From NCBI GenBank assembly GCA_013214205.1, contig JABSPQ010000133.1:1-35994 (forward strand): a stretch of DNA of 35,994 bases, given 5' to 3'. This DNA comes from Flavobacteriales bacterium (GTDB taxonomy: Bacteria; Bacteroidota; Bacteroidia; DT-38). A program made the position numbers and the translations under genes. Positions 1-7,580 of this stretch are shown piece by piece; the stretch's first letter is position 1, and each line of letters begins with the position of its first letter. The notes beneath the pieces were generated by a model. The model had not been told where the DNA came from. It saw nothing but the letters and a program-made list of their open reading frames with translations, and made no database searches.

Positions 1-352
1 GGTTAGAGTCTGTTGTTGTCTTGTATTTCTTAGGCTTTCTAGCATACAAGCCGTTTGCACTCATTATTCTTGCAATCCGTGGGCGCGAAACGGTAGACCC
101 TAAGTCTCGTAATTCTGCATGTATTCTTGGAGAACCATAAGCCTGTTTACTCTTGTCAAATATGCTTCTTATTGATTGCTGTAAGTTTATGTTTTCGATT
201 GTTCTAGCTGATGGTGCTGCATTGTGAAAACGATAATAACCGCTTTCGCTAACACCAAAAAATCGGGACATTTTCCCAACAGGAAATCTACGATGATGAA
301 GTTTTATGAACGTAAAGATTTCTTGTCGCTCATGGAGAAGATGCCGATTGCC
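1..352 (-). CDS. IS3-family transposase OrfB, partial
   Basis: Minus-strand open frame, one base behind orfA, that runs off the window start. It would be made as an OrfAB fusion by -1 slippage. The translation contains the typical OrfB N-terminus: FPVGKMSRFFGVSESGYYRF, then an HTH_21-like stretch with KQAYGSPRIHAELRDLG and RIARIMSANGLYARKPKK. The catalytic DDE integrase core would lie further left and is not visible. Together with orfA it cuts and joins IS ends. The frame is open throughout the visible part, so this copy may still be active. Confidence 0.85.
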
Positions 353-612
353 TTTTTTAAGATATCCCGTTCCATACGAACATCTGCTAGTTCTCTTTCT
401 TTATCTGTCATTTTGGGCTTGCCTCGTCCTGGAAAGCTATTGTGTTCGTACTGCGATAACTCTTTTCTCCAACGATAAAGCATATTTACCTCTATCCCTA
501 ATTCTATTGCTATTGCTATTGCTATTGCTATTGCAGGCACATTACCTCTTGCTGCTGCCAGTGCTACTGCCTTCTCTTGGAAAGCTGAATCAAATGTTCT
601 TCGTTTTTCCAT
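304..612 (-). CDS. IS3-family transposase OrfA
   Basis: Encodes 102 residues: an N-terminal helix-turn-helix of the transposase_8 type (MEKRRTFDSAFQEKAVALAA through MLYRWRKELSQYE) and a C-terminal leucine-zipper-like helix (DKERELADVRMERDILKKAI) used for dimer formation and end binding. The frame overlaps orfB. An (Ala-Ile)5 run near residues 27-36, encoded by five copies of a hexanucleotide, sits inside the helix-turn-helix. The second IS copy at the right edge has only two Ala-Ile units there, so the longer run is an expansion relative to that copy and may affect DNA binding. Confidence 0.9.
   Translation of the reverse strand: MEKRRTFDSAFQEKAVALAAARGNVPAIAIAIAIAIELGIEVNMLYRWRKELSQYEHNSFPGRGKPKMTDKERELADVRMERDILKKAIGIFSMSDKKSLRS
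352..358 (-). promoter_or_regulatory. Programmed -1 frameshift site (A6G) of the IS
   Basis: On the minus strand the orfA codons TTA AAA AAG form the heptamer A AAA AAG, the classic IS3-family slippery sequence. Slipping back one base here joins orfA to the open orfB frame. Seen directly; the function follows from knowledge of the family. Confidence 0.8.
505..534. repeat. Hexanucleotide repeat (TATTGC)5 inside orfA
   Basis: Five perfect tandem copies of TATTGC (GCAATA on the coding strand). The equivalent place in the right-hand IS copy (35971-35982) has two copies. The 18-base difference keeps the reading frame and adds six residues (three Ala-Ile pairs). Confidence 0.95.
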
Positions 613-768
613 TTTGTAAAGTTAATAATGGTGACATTCTCTTAACTAACTCTCCACTCAAATGTAGCAAGTCCACAACCTATTTTAGTACAAGTCAAAC
701 CTAATTAGCTACCTAGCTCTTTCAAACTAAAGCCCCTAGCATTGTTAAGCCTCCCATGTTCATAACTT

Positions 769-798
769 AGGCGCTCCACAATGAAGAGCGCCTTTTTT
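769..798 (+). terminator. Rho-independent terminator
   Basis: GGCGCTC (770-776) pairs with GAGCGCC (786-792) around a nine-base loop, extended by one A-T pair and followed by six T on the plus strand. No plus-strand gene precedes it inside the window, so it probably ended a gene now displaced by the IS. The rest of 676-830 shows no gene I can support. Confidence 0.75.
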
Positions 799-830
799 GC
801 GTTTAATTTTGTAACAACCGAAGCAAAGCA

Positions 831-1163
831 ATGAATTACATCAAAATCTTAAAAAACCGTTACGTTCTTACGTTAGTTCTTTTCTTAGGCTGGATGGTGT
901 TTTTAGATGTAAACAATGTTTTCTCTCAATATAAAATGCGAAGCATTTTATCTCAGAAAGTAGAATTAAAAGAATACCTCATTAAAGAGATTAAAGTAAT
1001 CAACGAAGAAATGCTCGATCTTACCACCAACCCTCAGACATTAGAGAAATTTGCTCGTGAGAAGTATTTAATGAAAAAAGAAAACGAGGTTATTTTTGTC
1101 ATCATGGACGACGAAGTTTCTTATGCCAACAAAATCAATAAGGCAGTTCTCCTACCCCTCTAA
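831..1163 (+). CDS. FtsB/DivIC-like septum formation initiator
   Basis: A 110-residue bitopic membrane protein: short cytoplasmic start, one membrane span at about residues 11-32 (YVLTLVLFLGWMVFLDV), a coiled-coil segment (about 38-62) and the family's C-terminal pattern with LEKFAREKYLMKKENEVIFV. FtsB/DivIC proteins join the FtsL-FtsQ complex at the division septum. Length and layout fit the family. A TAATTTTG element at 804-811 matches the Bacteroidota -7 box just ahead of the start, though no good -33 box is seen. In many Flavobacteriia this gene follows enolase (from memory), which would suit the terminator upstream; the IS now occupies that side. It is convergent with porT. Confidence 0.85.
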   Translation: MNYIKILKNRYVLTLVLFLGWMVFLDVNNVFSQYKMRSILSQKVELKEYLIKEIKVINEEMLDLTTNPQTLEKFAREKYLMKKENEVIFVIMDDEVSYANKINKAVLLPL

Positions 1164-1192
1164 TACCCGCCCATTGTGTAGGGCAAGTTCCT

Positions 1193-1945
1193 TTATTGGA
1201 AGTGAAACGATATAATCGTCATGTTTGAACGAAGAATATCGATAGGCGTAGAATAAGTTGTACCATCTTGCACCAACATGTTTCTGAGTCCGAACGACTT
1301 TTTAATCTCTATCGAAAACTTAAAAAACTGCAAGTAAAAGTCCATTCCTCCACCAATTTCCCAATATAAATCATCCTGTTTAAGTTTAATAATTTTATCG
1401 AGCTCGGTAAAATTATCGTTGTCCACCTTTGCTTGAGAAGCCAGGTCAATCGTGTATTTTACCCCACCAATCATATACATCCTCATATTATTGAGTCGGT
1501 TAGATTTGTACTTAAGCATTACCGGAAACTCTAAAAAAGTAGATTCTACCTTTCTATCAATCTCCTCAATTTTACTGGTAATACTGTCCTGTATTCTATA
1601 TTGCAACGATCTTTCACCAAATGATATAGCTGGCATAAATCTCAAATCGTACCAATCATTAATCCTCATATTAGATAAAATCCCAAGTAAAAAACCTGCG
1701 TGGCCTCTGGTATCTAATGAAATAACGGTAGGATACTGAGAGATTTCAGGATTCTTCTTCACTCTAAAATCGATTGAATTCATTGCAAGAGTAAACCCAA
1801 ACTTAAATCTGCGCTCAACATCATGCTTAGGAAGGTTCTCTGTTGTTTTTTTCTGAGCCAAAACCGGCGAAACAAAACCAAGTAACATACAAGCTATTAG
1901 AATCCTCAGCGTTTTCGAGCAGTATGTATTTTTAATTGGCTTCAA
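1193..1945 (-). CDS. porT: PorT-family outer-membrane protein of type IX secretion
   Basis: A 250-residue protein with a signal peptide (LIACMLLGFVSPVLAQ, cleavage after about residue 30) and an outer-membrane beta-barrel of the PorT type, including FKFGFTLAMNSIDF, MRINDWYDLRFMPAISFGER and LEFPVMLKYKSNRLNNMRMY. PorT is a T9SS component needed for gliding and secretion of sorting-domain proteins. The start chosen is TTG at 1945, seven bases after the ubiE stop; no in-frame ATG gives a full signal peptide. The ubiE-porT pairing is common in Flavobacteriia and supports the call. The signal peptide ends in a seven-A run that is in frame here, unlike in the neighbouring duplicate. Confidence 0.85.
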   Translation of the reverse strand: MKPIKNTYCSKTLRILIACMLLGFVSPVLAQKKTTENLPKHDVERRFKFGFTLAMNSIDFRVKKNPEISQYPTVISLDTRGHAGFLLGILSNMRINDWYDLRFMPAISFGERSLQYRIQDSITSKIEEIDRKVESTFLEFPVMLKYKSNRLNNMRMYMIGGVKYTIDLASQAKVDNDNFTELDKIIKLKQDDLYWEIGGGMDFYLQFFKFSIEIKKSFGLRNMLVQDGTTYSTPIDILRSNMTIISFHFQ

Positions 1946-1952
1946 GCTAATC

Positions 1953-2681
1953 TTACTTTTTTCCTACATAAATTGTAGCAATACCAAAAAATAATGACTT
2001 GCATTGAATTTCACCAAAGCCTTGATTTACCAATAAATCTGTAAAATCTTTACCATCAGGAAACCGCTTAACAGATTCGGGCAAATAGGTGTAGGCCGAA
2101 TCATCATCAGAAAACATTTTACCAACGAAAGGCAACAAGCCAAAAAAGTAAGCATGATAAATTTGCTTAAAAGGAAACAACTTAGGCTTCGAAAACTCTA
2201 GCACAACTAGCTTTCCTCCGTTTTTTAGCACCCTATACATACTTCCAAGCCCCTTTTCGACATTCTCAAAATTCCGAACTCCAAAACCTATCGTTATGGC
2301 ATCGAAAGTTTCGTCATCAAACTTAATATCCTCAGCATCACCTTCTGCCAACGAAATGATTCCATCGAGTCCTTTCTTCTTGATTTTCGATACCCCAATC
2401 TTAATCATCTCTTTAGAAATGTCTATTCCGAATATTTTATCAGGATTTAAACTCATCGATTGGATAGCAAAATCGCCTGTTCCGGTAGCCACATCTAAAA
2501 TCATTTTAGGCTTATCCTCCTTCAACATTTTAACTGCTTTTTTCCTCCAAATAATATCTATTCCAAAAGATAACAGATGATTAAGAAAATCGTAACTACT
2601 TGCAATTTTATCGAACATAGCCGCAACTTGTTCTTTCTTTCCTTTCGATTCGTCTTTGTAGGGAATAACCTTCGCTTCCAT
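1953..2681 (-). CDS. ubiE: Demethylmenaquinone methyltransferase UbiE/MenG
   Basis: SAM-dependent C-methyltransferase of menaquinone synthesis, converting demethylmenaquinone to menaquinone. The start is the ATG at 2681 (MEAKVIPYKDESKGKKEQVA), giving 242 residues; an upstream start would add a hydrophobic extension unlike the family, and the duplicate copy begins at the equivalent ATG. Visible motifs: SAM-binding ILDVATGTGDFAIQ (about residues 63-76), GDAEDIKFDDETFDAITIGF, RNFENVEKGLGSMYRVLKNG and VLEFSKP, all typical UbiE signatures. It is co-transcribed with porT, from which it is seven bases away. Confidence 0.95.
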   Translation of the reverse strand: MEAKVIPYKDESKGKKEQVAAMFDKIASSYDFLNHLLSFGIDIIWRKKAVKMLKEDKPKMILDVATGTGDFAIQSMSLNPDKIFGIDISKEMIKIGVSKIKKKGLDGIISLAEGDAEDIKFDDETFDAITIGFGVRNFENVEKGLGSMYRVLKNGGKLVVLEFSKPKLFPFKQIYHAYFFGLLPFVGKMFSDDDSAYTYLPESVKRFPDGKDFTDLLVNQGFGEIQCKSLFFGIATIYVGKK

Positions 2682-2706
2682 TGTTTTGTTTAGTAGTATT
2701 AGAAGG

Positions 2707-2739
2707 CAAATATACAACACTCACATCTCTAATTTCAAA
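2707..2739 (-). promoter_or_regulatory. Bacteroidota-type promoter of ubiE-porT
   Basis: On the minus strand TTTG (2739-2736), a 21-base spacer and TATATTTG (2714-2707) match the -33/-7 form TTTG...TAnnTTTG, 26 bases ahead of the ubiE ATG. The homologous region of the duplicate keeps the -33 box but has TATAAACA in place of the -7 box. Confidence 0.65.
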
Positions 2740-2769
2740 TTTGAGTTAGTGGAATAATTACTACTGACC

Positions 2770-3538
2770 TTAGTGGGAGAAATGAAATGACAAAATCGTC
2801 ATTTGAGACCTTAAGCTTTCAATAGGAGTTGAAAAGACAGTATTATCTTGAACTAGAATATCGCGAAGTCCAAAAGATTTTTTAAGCTCGATGGAAAGTT
2901 TGAAAAACTGCAAATAAAAATCAATCCCCACTCCTACTTCCCAACTCAAATCATCTTGTTTAATTTTTATAATCTTATCAGCAATAGTAAAATTATCGTT
3001 GTCCACTTTTGCCTGAGAAGCCAAGTCTATTGTGTATTTAATCCCTCCAATCACATACATTCTCATATTATTAAGCCGATTGGATTTATATTTAATCATA
3101 ACAGGAAATTCTAAAAAAGTGGACTCTACCTTCTTCTCATAACTCTTTATTGATACACTATCCGCAATTCGATATTCCAACGATCGCTCACCAAAAGAAA
3201 TAGCTGGCATAAACCTGAGGTCGTACCACTCGTTAATTCTCATATTTGAAAGAATACCCAACAGAAAGCCCGCATAGTTTTTTGATTGCACAGACATAAC
3301 GTTAGGATACTCCGAAACATCAGGATTTTTTATTTCTTTAAAGTTTATAGAATTTGCTGCAAGCGTAAAACCAAATTTAAACCTCCTCTCAGCATCGCTC
3401 TTGGGCAAATTTTGAGTTGTTTTTTTTCTGAGCCATTACAGGCAATATTGTTCCGAACAAACCAAGAATCATCAAAGCTTGCAATGCACCCACCAAAAAT
3501 CTACTTACATATATTCTCTTCACAATCTTAATTCCCAT
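2770..3538 (-). pseudogene. Frameshifted porT paralogue
   Basis: Second PorT-like barrel. The barrel frame (2770-3408) encodes about 212 residues closely matching PorT, for example WYDLRFMPAISFGERSLEYR and SNRLNNMRMYVIGGIKYTID. Its signal peptide is encoded upstream in another frame from ATG 3538 (SRFLVGALQALMILGLFG to PVMAQ) and runs to a stop at 3389. The frames part at a run of eight A on the coding strand (3420-3427), where the intact paralogue has seven; removing one A restores AQKKTTQNLPKSDAERRF. Most likely a pseudogene. A length-variable homopolymer switch or a sequencing error are the alternatives. Without the fix the barrel has no signal peptide and could not reach the outer membrane. 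Confidence 0.85.
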
Positions 3539-3677
3539 TAACATTACGAGGCGCTACCCCTGTGTATAGTAAACAATTAACCTTATCATTATTTTCATCC
3601 ATGAGATCAAGCAAGGCTTTAACTTGTTCTATTTTATCATTTGAATCGTCTATATATATAATAACCTTCGGTTCCAT
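3528..3677 (-). pseudogene. Remnant of a duplicated ubiE (5' end only)
   Basis: From ATG 3677 the first 40 or so codons parallel UbiE (MEPKVIIYIDDSNDKIEQVK versus MEAKVIPYKDESKGKKEQVA), then the frame ends after 49 codons and overlaps the start of the porT paralogue. The SAM-binding motifs are absent, so it cannot be a methyltransferase. About 200 codons were deleted between this point and the porT copy. Confidence 0.85.
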
Positions 3678-3786
3678 ATTTTCTACTTTGTATTGTTGGA
3701 GGTGTTTATACAACACTCATATATCTAATTTCAAACTTGAGTTAGCTGAATAATTACGATATTTACTGAATAATATTACATCTATA

Positions 3787-4311
3787 ATGGAAGAATTTCT
3801 TATTCACTTATTAGGCTTTGTAGTTCCAGCCTTAATTGTTTTCGCAACAGGTTACTTTACACTTAAAAAATACCTTGATTTTGAGCAGACAAAAATCTTG
3901 CTTACAATGAAAAAAGAAATCAAGGCAGCCACTATACCATTACGTCTACAGGCTTTTGAAAGAATAACATTGTTCTTAGAACGAATTTCGCCAAATAGTT
4001 TGATCTTAAGAATGAACAGACCGGGCATGTCGGCAAAACAATTTCACTCTGCTTTAATAGGTGCAATTCGCAATGAATACGATCATAACTTATCGCAACA
4101 GCTCTATGTGTCTAATTTAACTTGGGCTACCGTAAAGAAAGCGAAAGAAGAAATGACAAGAGTAGTAAATGTTGGTGCTGCTAAAGTAAAACCCAATGCC
4201 ACCAGCCTCGATTTAAGTAAAATGATTTTCAAATTAATTGCAGAGTTGGGTCAAAACCCTTCCGATATTGCTTTAATGCAGCTTAAAAACGAGCTTAGAA
4301 AAACTTTTTAA
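3787..4311 (+). CDS. Conserved membrane-anchored protein of unknown function
   Basis: A 174-residue protein with one N-terminal membrane span (about residues 5-27, HLLGFVVPALIVFATGYFTL) and a basic, helical cytoplasmic remainder. The stretch IPLRLQAFERITLFLERISP followed by LILRMNRPG, a region around residues 77-102 and a C-terminal helix look like a family conserved in Bacteroidota, but I cannot name a function. It is divergent from the decayed ubiE/porT duplicate and convergent with the RNA methyltransferase, ending two bases from it. The start ATG at 3787 places the membrane span properly. Confidence 0.75.
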   Translation: MEEFLIHLLGFVVPALIVFATGYFTLKKYLDFEQTKILLTMKKEIKAATIPLRLQAFERITLFLERISPNSLILRMNRPGMSAKQFHSALIGAIRNEYDHNLSQQLYVSNLTWATVKKAKEEMTRVVNVGAAKVKPNATSLDLSKMIFKLIAELGQNPSDIALMQLKNELRKTF

Positions 4312-4312
4312 C

Positions 4313-5071
4313 TTACAGCCTACTAAATTCGTAGCAGATAATTGAAGTTGCTATAGCAACATTAAGCGATTCGGCTCCCGTTGCCCCTTCCCTATCCAAG
4401 CCTTTAATTCCTAAGTTTTGCGTTACTAGCGGTAATAAGTTTTTAGAAATCCCATTAGATTCATTTCCCATTACCAAAATTCCTGCTTTCGATAATTTCT
4501 GAGAACGCAAATCGGCGCCATCCATGTCGGCTGCATAAATATCAAATCCTTCTTTTTCTTTAAAACTCGACAATAAGTCGGACAAATTTACTTGATGAAC
4601 TTTTACACGAGATATGGAACCCATAGTAGACATTATGCATTTAGGATTGAATATATCAACACAATCAGTTGAACAAAATATATTTTGAATCCCAAACCAA
4701 TCGGCTATTCTTATAATAGTACCCATATTCCCAGGATCTCTTACACCATCTAATGCAATTGAAAACCGATTCGATACATCATCACTTTCATAAACATACT
4801 TAGGAATTTCGAACAAAGCCAATGCATCACTCGGCGAACTTAAAAAGCTGATTTTACTCAATTCGTTGATGGTAGCAATATGCACCTTATCCCGCTGATT
4901 ACCTTTTACTTGAACACTGCTCTCCAAGGCGTAAATTGAATGTAATTGAAAATCAGAATCAAGGAGTTCTTGGATGCATTTCTTCCCCTCGGCAACAAAC
5001 AAACCCTCTTTCGATCTGTACTTGCCCATCTTAAGAGATTTGATTAAAGAAATCCGATTCTTACTTAGCAT
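4313..5071 (-). CDS. TrmH/SpoU-family RNA 2'-O-ribose methyltransferase
   Basis: A 252-residue protein with the three SPOUT-class motifs: motif 1 DPGNMGTIIRIADWFG (about residues 112-127, with the N and R used in SpoU catalysis), motif 2 LVMGNESNGIS (199-209) and motif 3 GAESLNVAIATSI (232-244). The N-terminal part with KYRSKEGLFVAEGKKCIQEL is the substrate-binding SpoU_sub_bind domain. It transfers a methyl group from SAM to a ribose 2'-OH of rRNA or tRNA by way of the trefoil knot; the exact target nucleotide cannot be read from sequence. It stands close to ubiE-porT, as in other Flavobacteriia as far as I recall. Confidence 0.93.
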   Translation of the reverse strand: MLSKNRISLIKSLKMGKYRSKEGLFVAEGKKCIQELLDSDFQLHSIYALESSVQVKGNQRDKVHIATINELSKISFLSSPSDALALFEIPKYVYESDDVSNRFSIALDGVRDPGNMGTIIRIADWFGIQNIFCSTDCVDIFNPKCIMSTMGSISRVKVHQVNLSDLLSSFKEKEGFDIYAADMDGADLRSQKLSKAGILVMGNESNGISKNLLPLVTQNLGIKGLDREGATGAESLNVAIATSIICYEFSRL

Positions 5072-5183
5072 AAAACCTTTATTGACTATTTCATTTTAGG
5101 CTGCTAAGATATGTCAACAATTATTAATTTAATTCGGTGGGTAAAAAAATAGATTCTTGCTGTAAATAATTAGCAAGAGTTTA

Positions 5184-5191
5184 TAGATTTG
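5184..5191 (+). promoter_or_regulatory. -7 box of the aldolase gene
   Basis: TAGATTTG fits the Bacteroidota -7 consensus TAnnTTTG and lies 29 bases ahead of the start. A TTG at 5157-5159 could serve as the -33 box, although the 24-base gap is long. Confidence 0.5.
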
Positions 5192-5220
5192 TTGAATCAA
5201 ATAATTAAAACGAAACAAAT

Positions 5221-6279
5221 ATGTCCTACAGTAAAATTGTAGAAATTCTAGGAGACGGAGCTTCCGACTTACTCGATCATAAATGTACTACCATAGATAA
5301 AAGCACAATCAAGGCACCAGGTCCCGATTTTGTTAACGACACATTTGTTTATGGCAATCGGAATGCACAAACCTTAAGAAGCCTTACCGACTTATATAGT
5401 CATGGACGATTAAGCGGAACAGGATATGTTTCTATTCTTCCTGTTGATCAAGGCATAGAGCATTCGGCTGGCGCATCATTTGCTCCCAACCCAATTTATT
5501 TCGATCCTGAAAACATTGTTAAGTTAGCTTTAGAAGGCGGATGTAATGCTGTTGCTTCAACATTTGGTGTATTGGCATCATGCTCTAGAAAATACGCACA
5601 CAAAATTCCTTTTATAGTTAAAATCAACCACAACGAATTATTAACCTACCCTTCTACCTTCGATCAAATTCCGTTTGGAAGCGTAGATGAAGCGTGGAAT
5701 TTAGGAGCCACAGCAGTTGGAGCAACAATTTATTTTGGTTCTGAGGAGTCTGGTAGACAAATTAGCGAAATTGCAGCAGCATTTGAAAGAGCTCACGAAT
5801 TAGGAATGGCTACTATATTATGGTGCTACCTCAGAAACTCAGGATTTAGTAAGGATGGTAAAGATTACAGCACAGCTACAGATATTACTGCACAGGCAAA
5901 CCACATCGGTGTTACCATACAAGCAGATATTATTAAGCAAAAGCTAGCAACTACCAATAATGGCTATACAGATATAGGATTTGGCAAAACACACGACTTG
6001 GTGTACAGTCAACTTTCGTCAGATCATCCAATTGACTTATGTCGTTACCAAGTAGCTAACTGCTATATGGGTAAAATTGGTTTGATTAACTCTGGTGGAG
6101 AATCTAAGGGAGAATCTGACTTACAAGACGCCGTAACCACAGCGGTAATTAACAAACGTGGCGGCGGACAAGGATTAATTTCTGGAAGAAAAGCATTTCA
6201 ACGACCTATGAATGAGGGCATAGAATTGTTAAACTCTATTCAGGATGTATATCTAGCAGACGAAATTAAATTGGCATAA
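5221..6279 (+). CDS. fbaB: Class I fructose-bisphosphate aldolase (FbaB/DhnA type)
   Basis: A 352-residue TIM-barrel aldolase that reversibly splits fructose 1,6-bisphosphate into dihydroxyacetone phosphate and glyceraldehyde 3-phosphate through a lysine Schiff base. Family features: [20 protein letters not shown] (about 70-89), [41 protein letters not shown] and QADIIKQKL (about 234-242), which contains the likely Schiff-base lysine (K239). The phosphate-binding SGGES lies near residue 292, and the C-terminal [12 protein letters not shown] fits. Length equals the bacterial FbaB family (about 350). It stands alone with its own promoter, 48 bases ahead of accD. Confidence 0.95.
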   Translation: MSYSKIVEILGDGASDLLDHKCTTIDKSTIKAPGPDFVNDTFVYGNRNAQTLRSLTDLYSHGRLSGTGYVSILPVDQGIEHSAGASFAPNPIYFDPENIVKLALEGGCNAVASTFGVLASCSRKYAHKIPFIVKINHNELLTYPSTFDQIPFGSVDEAWNLGATAVGATIYFGSEESGRQISEIAAAFERAHELGMATILWCYLRNSGFSKDGKDYSTATDITAQANHIGVTIQADIIKQKLATTNNGYTDIGFGKTHDLVYSQLSSDHPIDLCRYQVANCYMGKIGLINSGGESKGESDLQDAVTTAVINKRGGGQGLISGRKAFQRPMNEGIELLNSIQDVYLADEIKLA

Positions 6280-6298
6280 CATTGCCAGCAATCATACG

Positions 6299-6306
6299 TA
6301 TCTTTG
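6299..6306 (+). promoter_or_regulatory. -7 box of accD
   Basis: TATCTTTG matches TAnnTTTG and sits 21 bases before the accD ATG. The best upstream TTG (6282-6284) is only 14 bases away, so the -33 box is uncertain. Confidence 0.45.
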
Positions 6307-6327
6307 CGGAAGTAACAATATATTACT

Positions 6328-7173
6328 ATGGGATGGTTTAAGAGGATAAAGGACGGGATACAAACAACTACCAAAGACAAGAAAGAAACTCCTGAGGGAC
6401 TTTGGCACAAATGCCCTACCTGTAAGCAAATGCTAACTACAGAAGAGCATGCTGAAAACTTATGGGTGTGCGACAAATGCGAAAAGCACCACAGAATTGG
6501 GTCGGTAGAATATTTTCACATCTTGTTCGATAACGGACGTTTTAAAGAATTAGAGACTAGCTTGAAATCTGGCGATCCGCTTAAGTTTAAAGACACCAAA
6601 ACTTATGTGGTTAGGCTTAAACAGGCTAAAGATAAGAGCAAATTAACCGATGCAATTAGAGTTGGGCATGGCAAAATGAATGATCAAGACATCATCATTT
6701 GCTGTATGGATTTCAACTTTATTGGCGGTTCAATGGGTTCTGTAGTGGGCGAAAAAATTTCGAGAGCGATTGACGCATCTCTTAAAAAGAAGATTCCGTT
6801 AATGATTATATCAAAATCGGGTGGTGCAAGAATGATGGAAGCAGCATTTTCGTTAATGCAAATGGCTAAAACTTCTGCCAAGCTCTCGCTTTTGGCAAAA
6901 GCTAAAATCCCATATATCTCTTTATTAACAGACCCAACAACAGGCGGTGTTACTGCATCGTTTGCCATGCTAGGAGACGTTAACCTTGCTGAACCGGGGG
7001 CACTTATAGGGTTTGCAGGACCACGTATTGTGAAAGAAACTATCGGTGTTGATTTACCTGAAGGCTTCCAAACTTCCGAGTTTGTTTTAGAGCATGGGTT
7101 CCTTGATAAGATAGTAAAGAGGAAAGATTTAAAAAACACCATTTCGAATCTCATTAAACTATTCGCAAACTAA
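6328..7173 (+). CDS. accD: Acetyl-CoA carboxylase carboxyltransferase subunit beta
   Basis: A 281-residue beta subunit of the carboxyltransferase that moves carboxyl from carboxybiotin to acetyl-CoA, the first step of fatty-acid synthesis. The N-terminal zinc ribbon is present with C29-P-T-C32 and C48-D-K-C51. The crotonase-fold core has [32 protein letters not shown] (oxyanion loop), [16 protein letters not shown] and [13 protein letters not shown]. It acts in the cytoplasm with AccA. No other acc gene is near, as usual when the subunits are dispersed. Length and motifs are complete. Confidence 0.97.
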   Translation: MGWFKRIKDGIQTTTKDKKETPEGLWHKCPTCKQMLTTEEHAENLWVCDKCEKHHRIGSVEYFHILFDNGRFKELETSLKSGDPLKFKDTKTYVVRLKQAKDKSKLTDAIRVGHGKMNDQDIIICCMDFNFIGGSMGSVVGEKISRAIDASLKKKIPLMIISKSGGARMMEAAFSLMQMAKTSAKLSLLAKAKIPYISLLTDPTTGGVTASFAMLGDVNLAEPGALIGFAGPRIVKETIGVDLPEGFQTSEFVLEHGFLDKIVKRKDLKNTISNLIKLFAN

Positions 7174-7175
7174 TC

Positions 7176-7205
7176 TTGTCAATTCGGCAGAAAGATTTAC
7201 TTTTG
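7176..7205 (+). promoter_or_regulatory. Promoter of rpsO-pnp
   Basis: TTG (7176-7178), a 19-base gap and TACTTTTG (7198-7205) match the Bacteroidota -33/-7 pattern closely. About 44 bases follow before the rpsO ATG. Confidence 0.65.
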
Positions 7206-7249
7206 CAGTCGATTTAGAAAAGAAAAAAAGAAAACAATTTAGAGAAAAG

Positions 7250-7519
7250 ATGCATCTGGATATAGAAGTAAAAAAAGAATTTTTCAAGAAATTTGGAAAC
7301 TCAGACAAAGACTCAGGCAACGCGGAAGCGCAAATAGCAATGTTTACGCACAAGATTGAGCACCTTACCAAACACTTAAAATCAAACAAAAAAGATTTCT
7401 TCACACAGAGATCATTGGTTAACATGGTAGGTAGAAGAAGGAAACTTCTTAACTACTTAACTAGCAAGGATATTGAAAGATATCGTGCTATCGTTAAAAC
7501 TCTGGGATTAAGAAAGTAA
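7250..7519 (+). CDS. rpsO: Small ribosomal subunit protein uS15
   Basis: 89 residues, the normal bS15/uS15 length. Typical segments are [40 protein letters not shown] and [21 protein letters not shown]15 binds 16S rRNA helices 20-22 and helps form the central domain and the B4 bridge. It is followed after 61 bases by pnp, the widely conserved rpsO-pnp pairing. The first residues ([16 protein letters not shown]) differ from the usual start, as seen in Bacteroidota. Confidence 0.97.
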   Translation: MHLDIEVKKEFFKKFGNSDKDSGNAEAQIAMFTHKIEHLTKHLKSNKKDFFTQRSLVNMVGRRRKLLNYLTSKDIERYRAIVKTLGLRK

Positions 7520-7580
7520 TTTCTTTTGCCGAGGCATATGCCCGCCTCCATTTTTTCATACACATATAAAACCTATTAGA

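Larger units (their letters stand above)
1..675 (-). mobile_element. IS3-family insertion sequence, partial (left copy)
   Basis: This is the 5' portion of an IS3-family element read on the minus strand, cut by the window start. The outer end is placed at about 675 because the sequence from there inward (minus strand TGGACTTGCTAC...) is the same as the start of the second copy at 35830, while the bases outside differ. It carries orfA and the first part of orfB in the two-frame arrangement usual for IS3 elements. The other inverted repeat and any target duplication lie outside the window. Family assignment rests on the OrfA helix-turn-helix, the OrfB N-terminus and the A6G slippage site. Confidence 0.9.
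1193..3785. repeat. Diverged tandem duplication of the promoter-ubiE-porT unit
   Basis: Unit A (1193-2769) is intact. Unit B (2770 to about 3785) repeats the same order: a porT-like gene, the first codons of ubiE and the same upstream block (compare 2715-2758 with 3708-3754, including TACAACACTCA and TTGAGTTAG). Unit B has lost about 200 codons of ubiE, carries a frameshift in porT and has a damaged -7 box. The two porT barrels are about three-quarters alike by eye, so the event is not recent. Confidence 0.85.

Noticed and set aside
306-704. Leucine-rich open frame on the plus strand opposite orfA
   Set aside because: Its leucine runs are the reverse reading of the TATTGC repeat and the transposase gene; no independent support.
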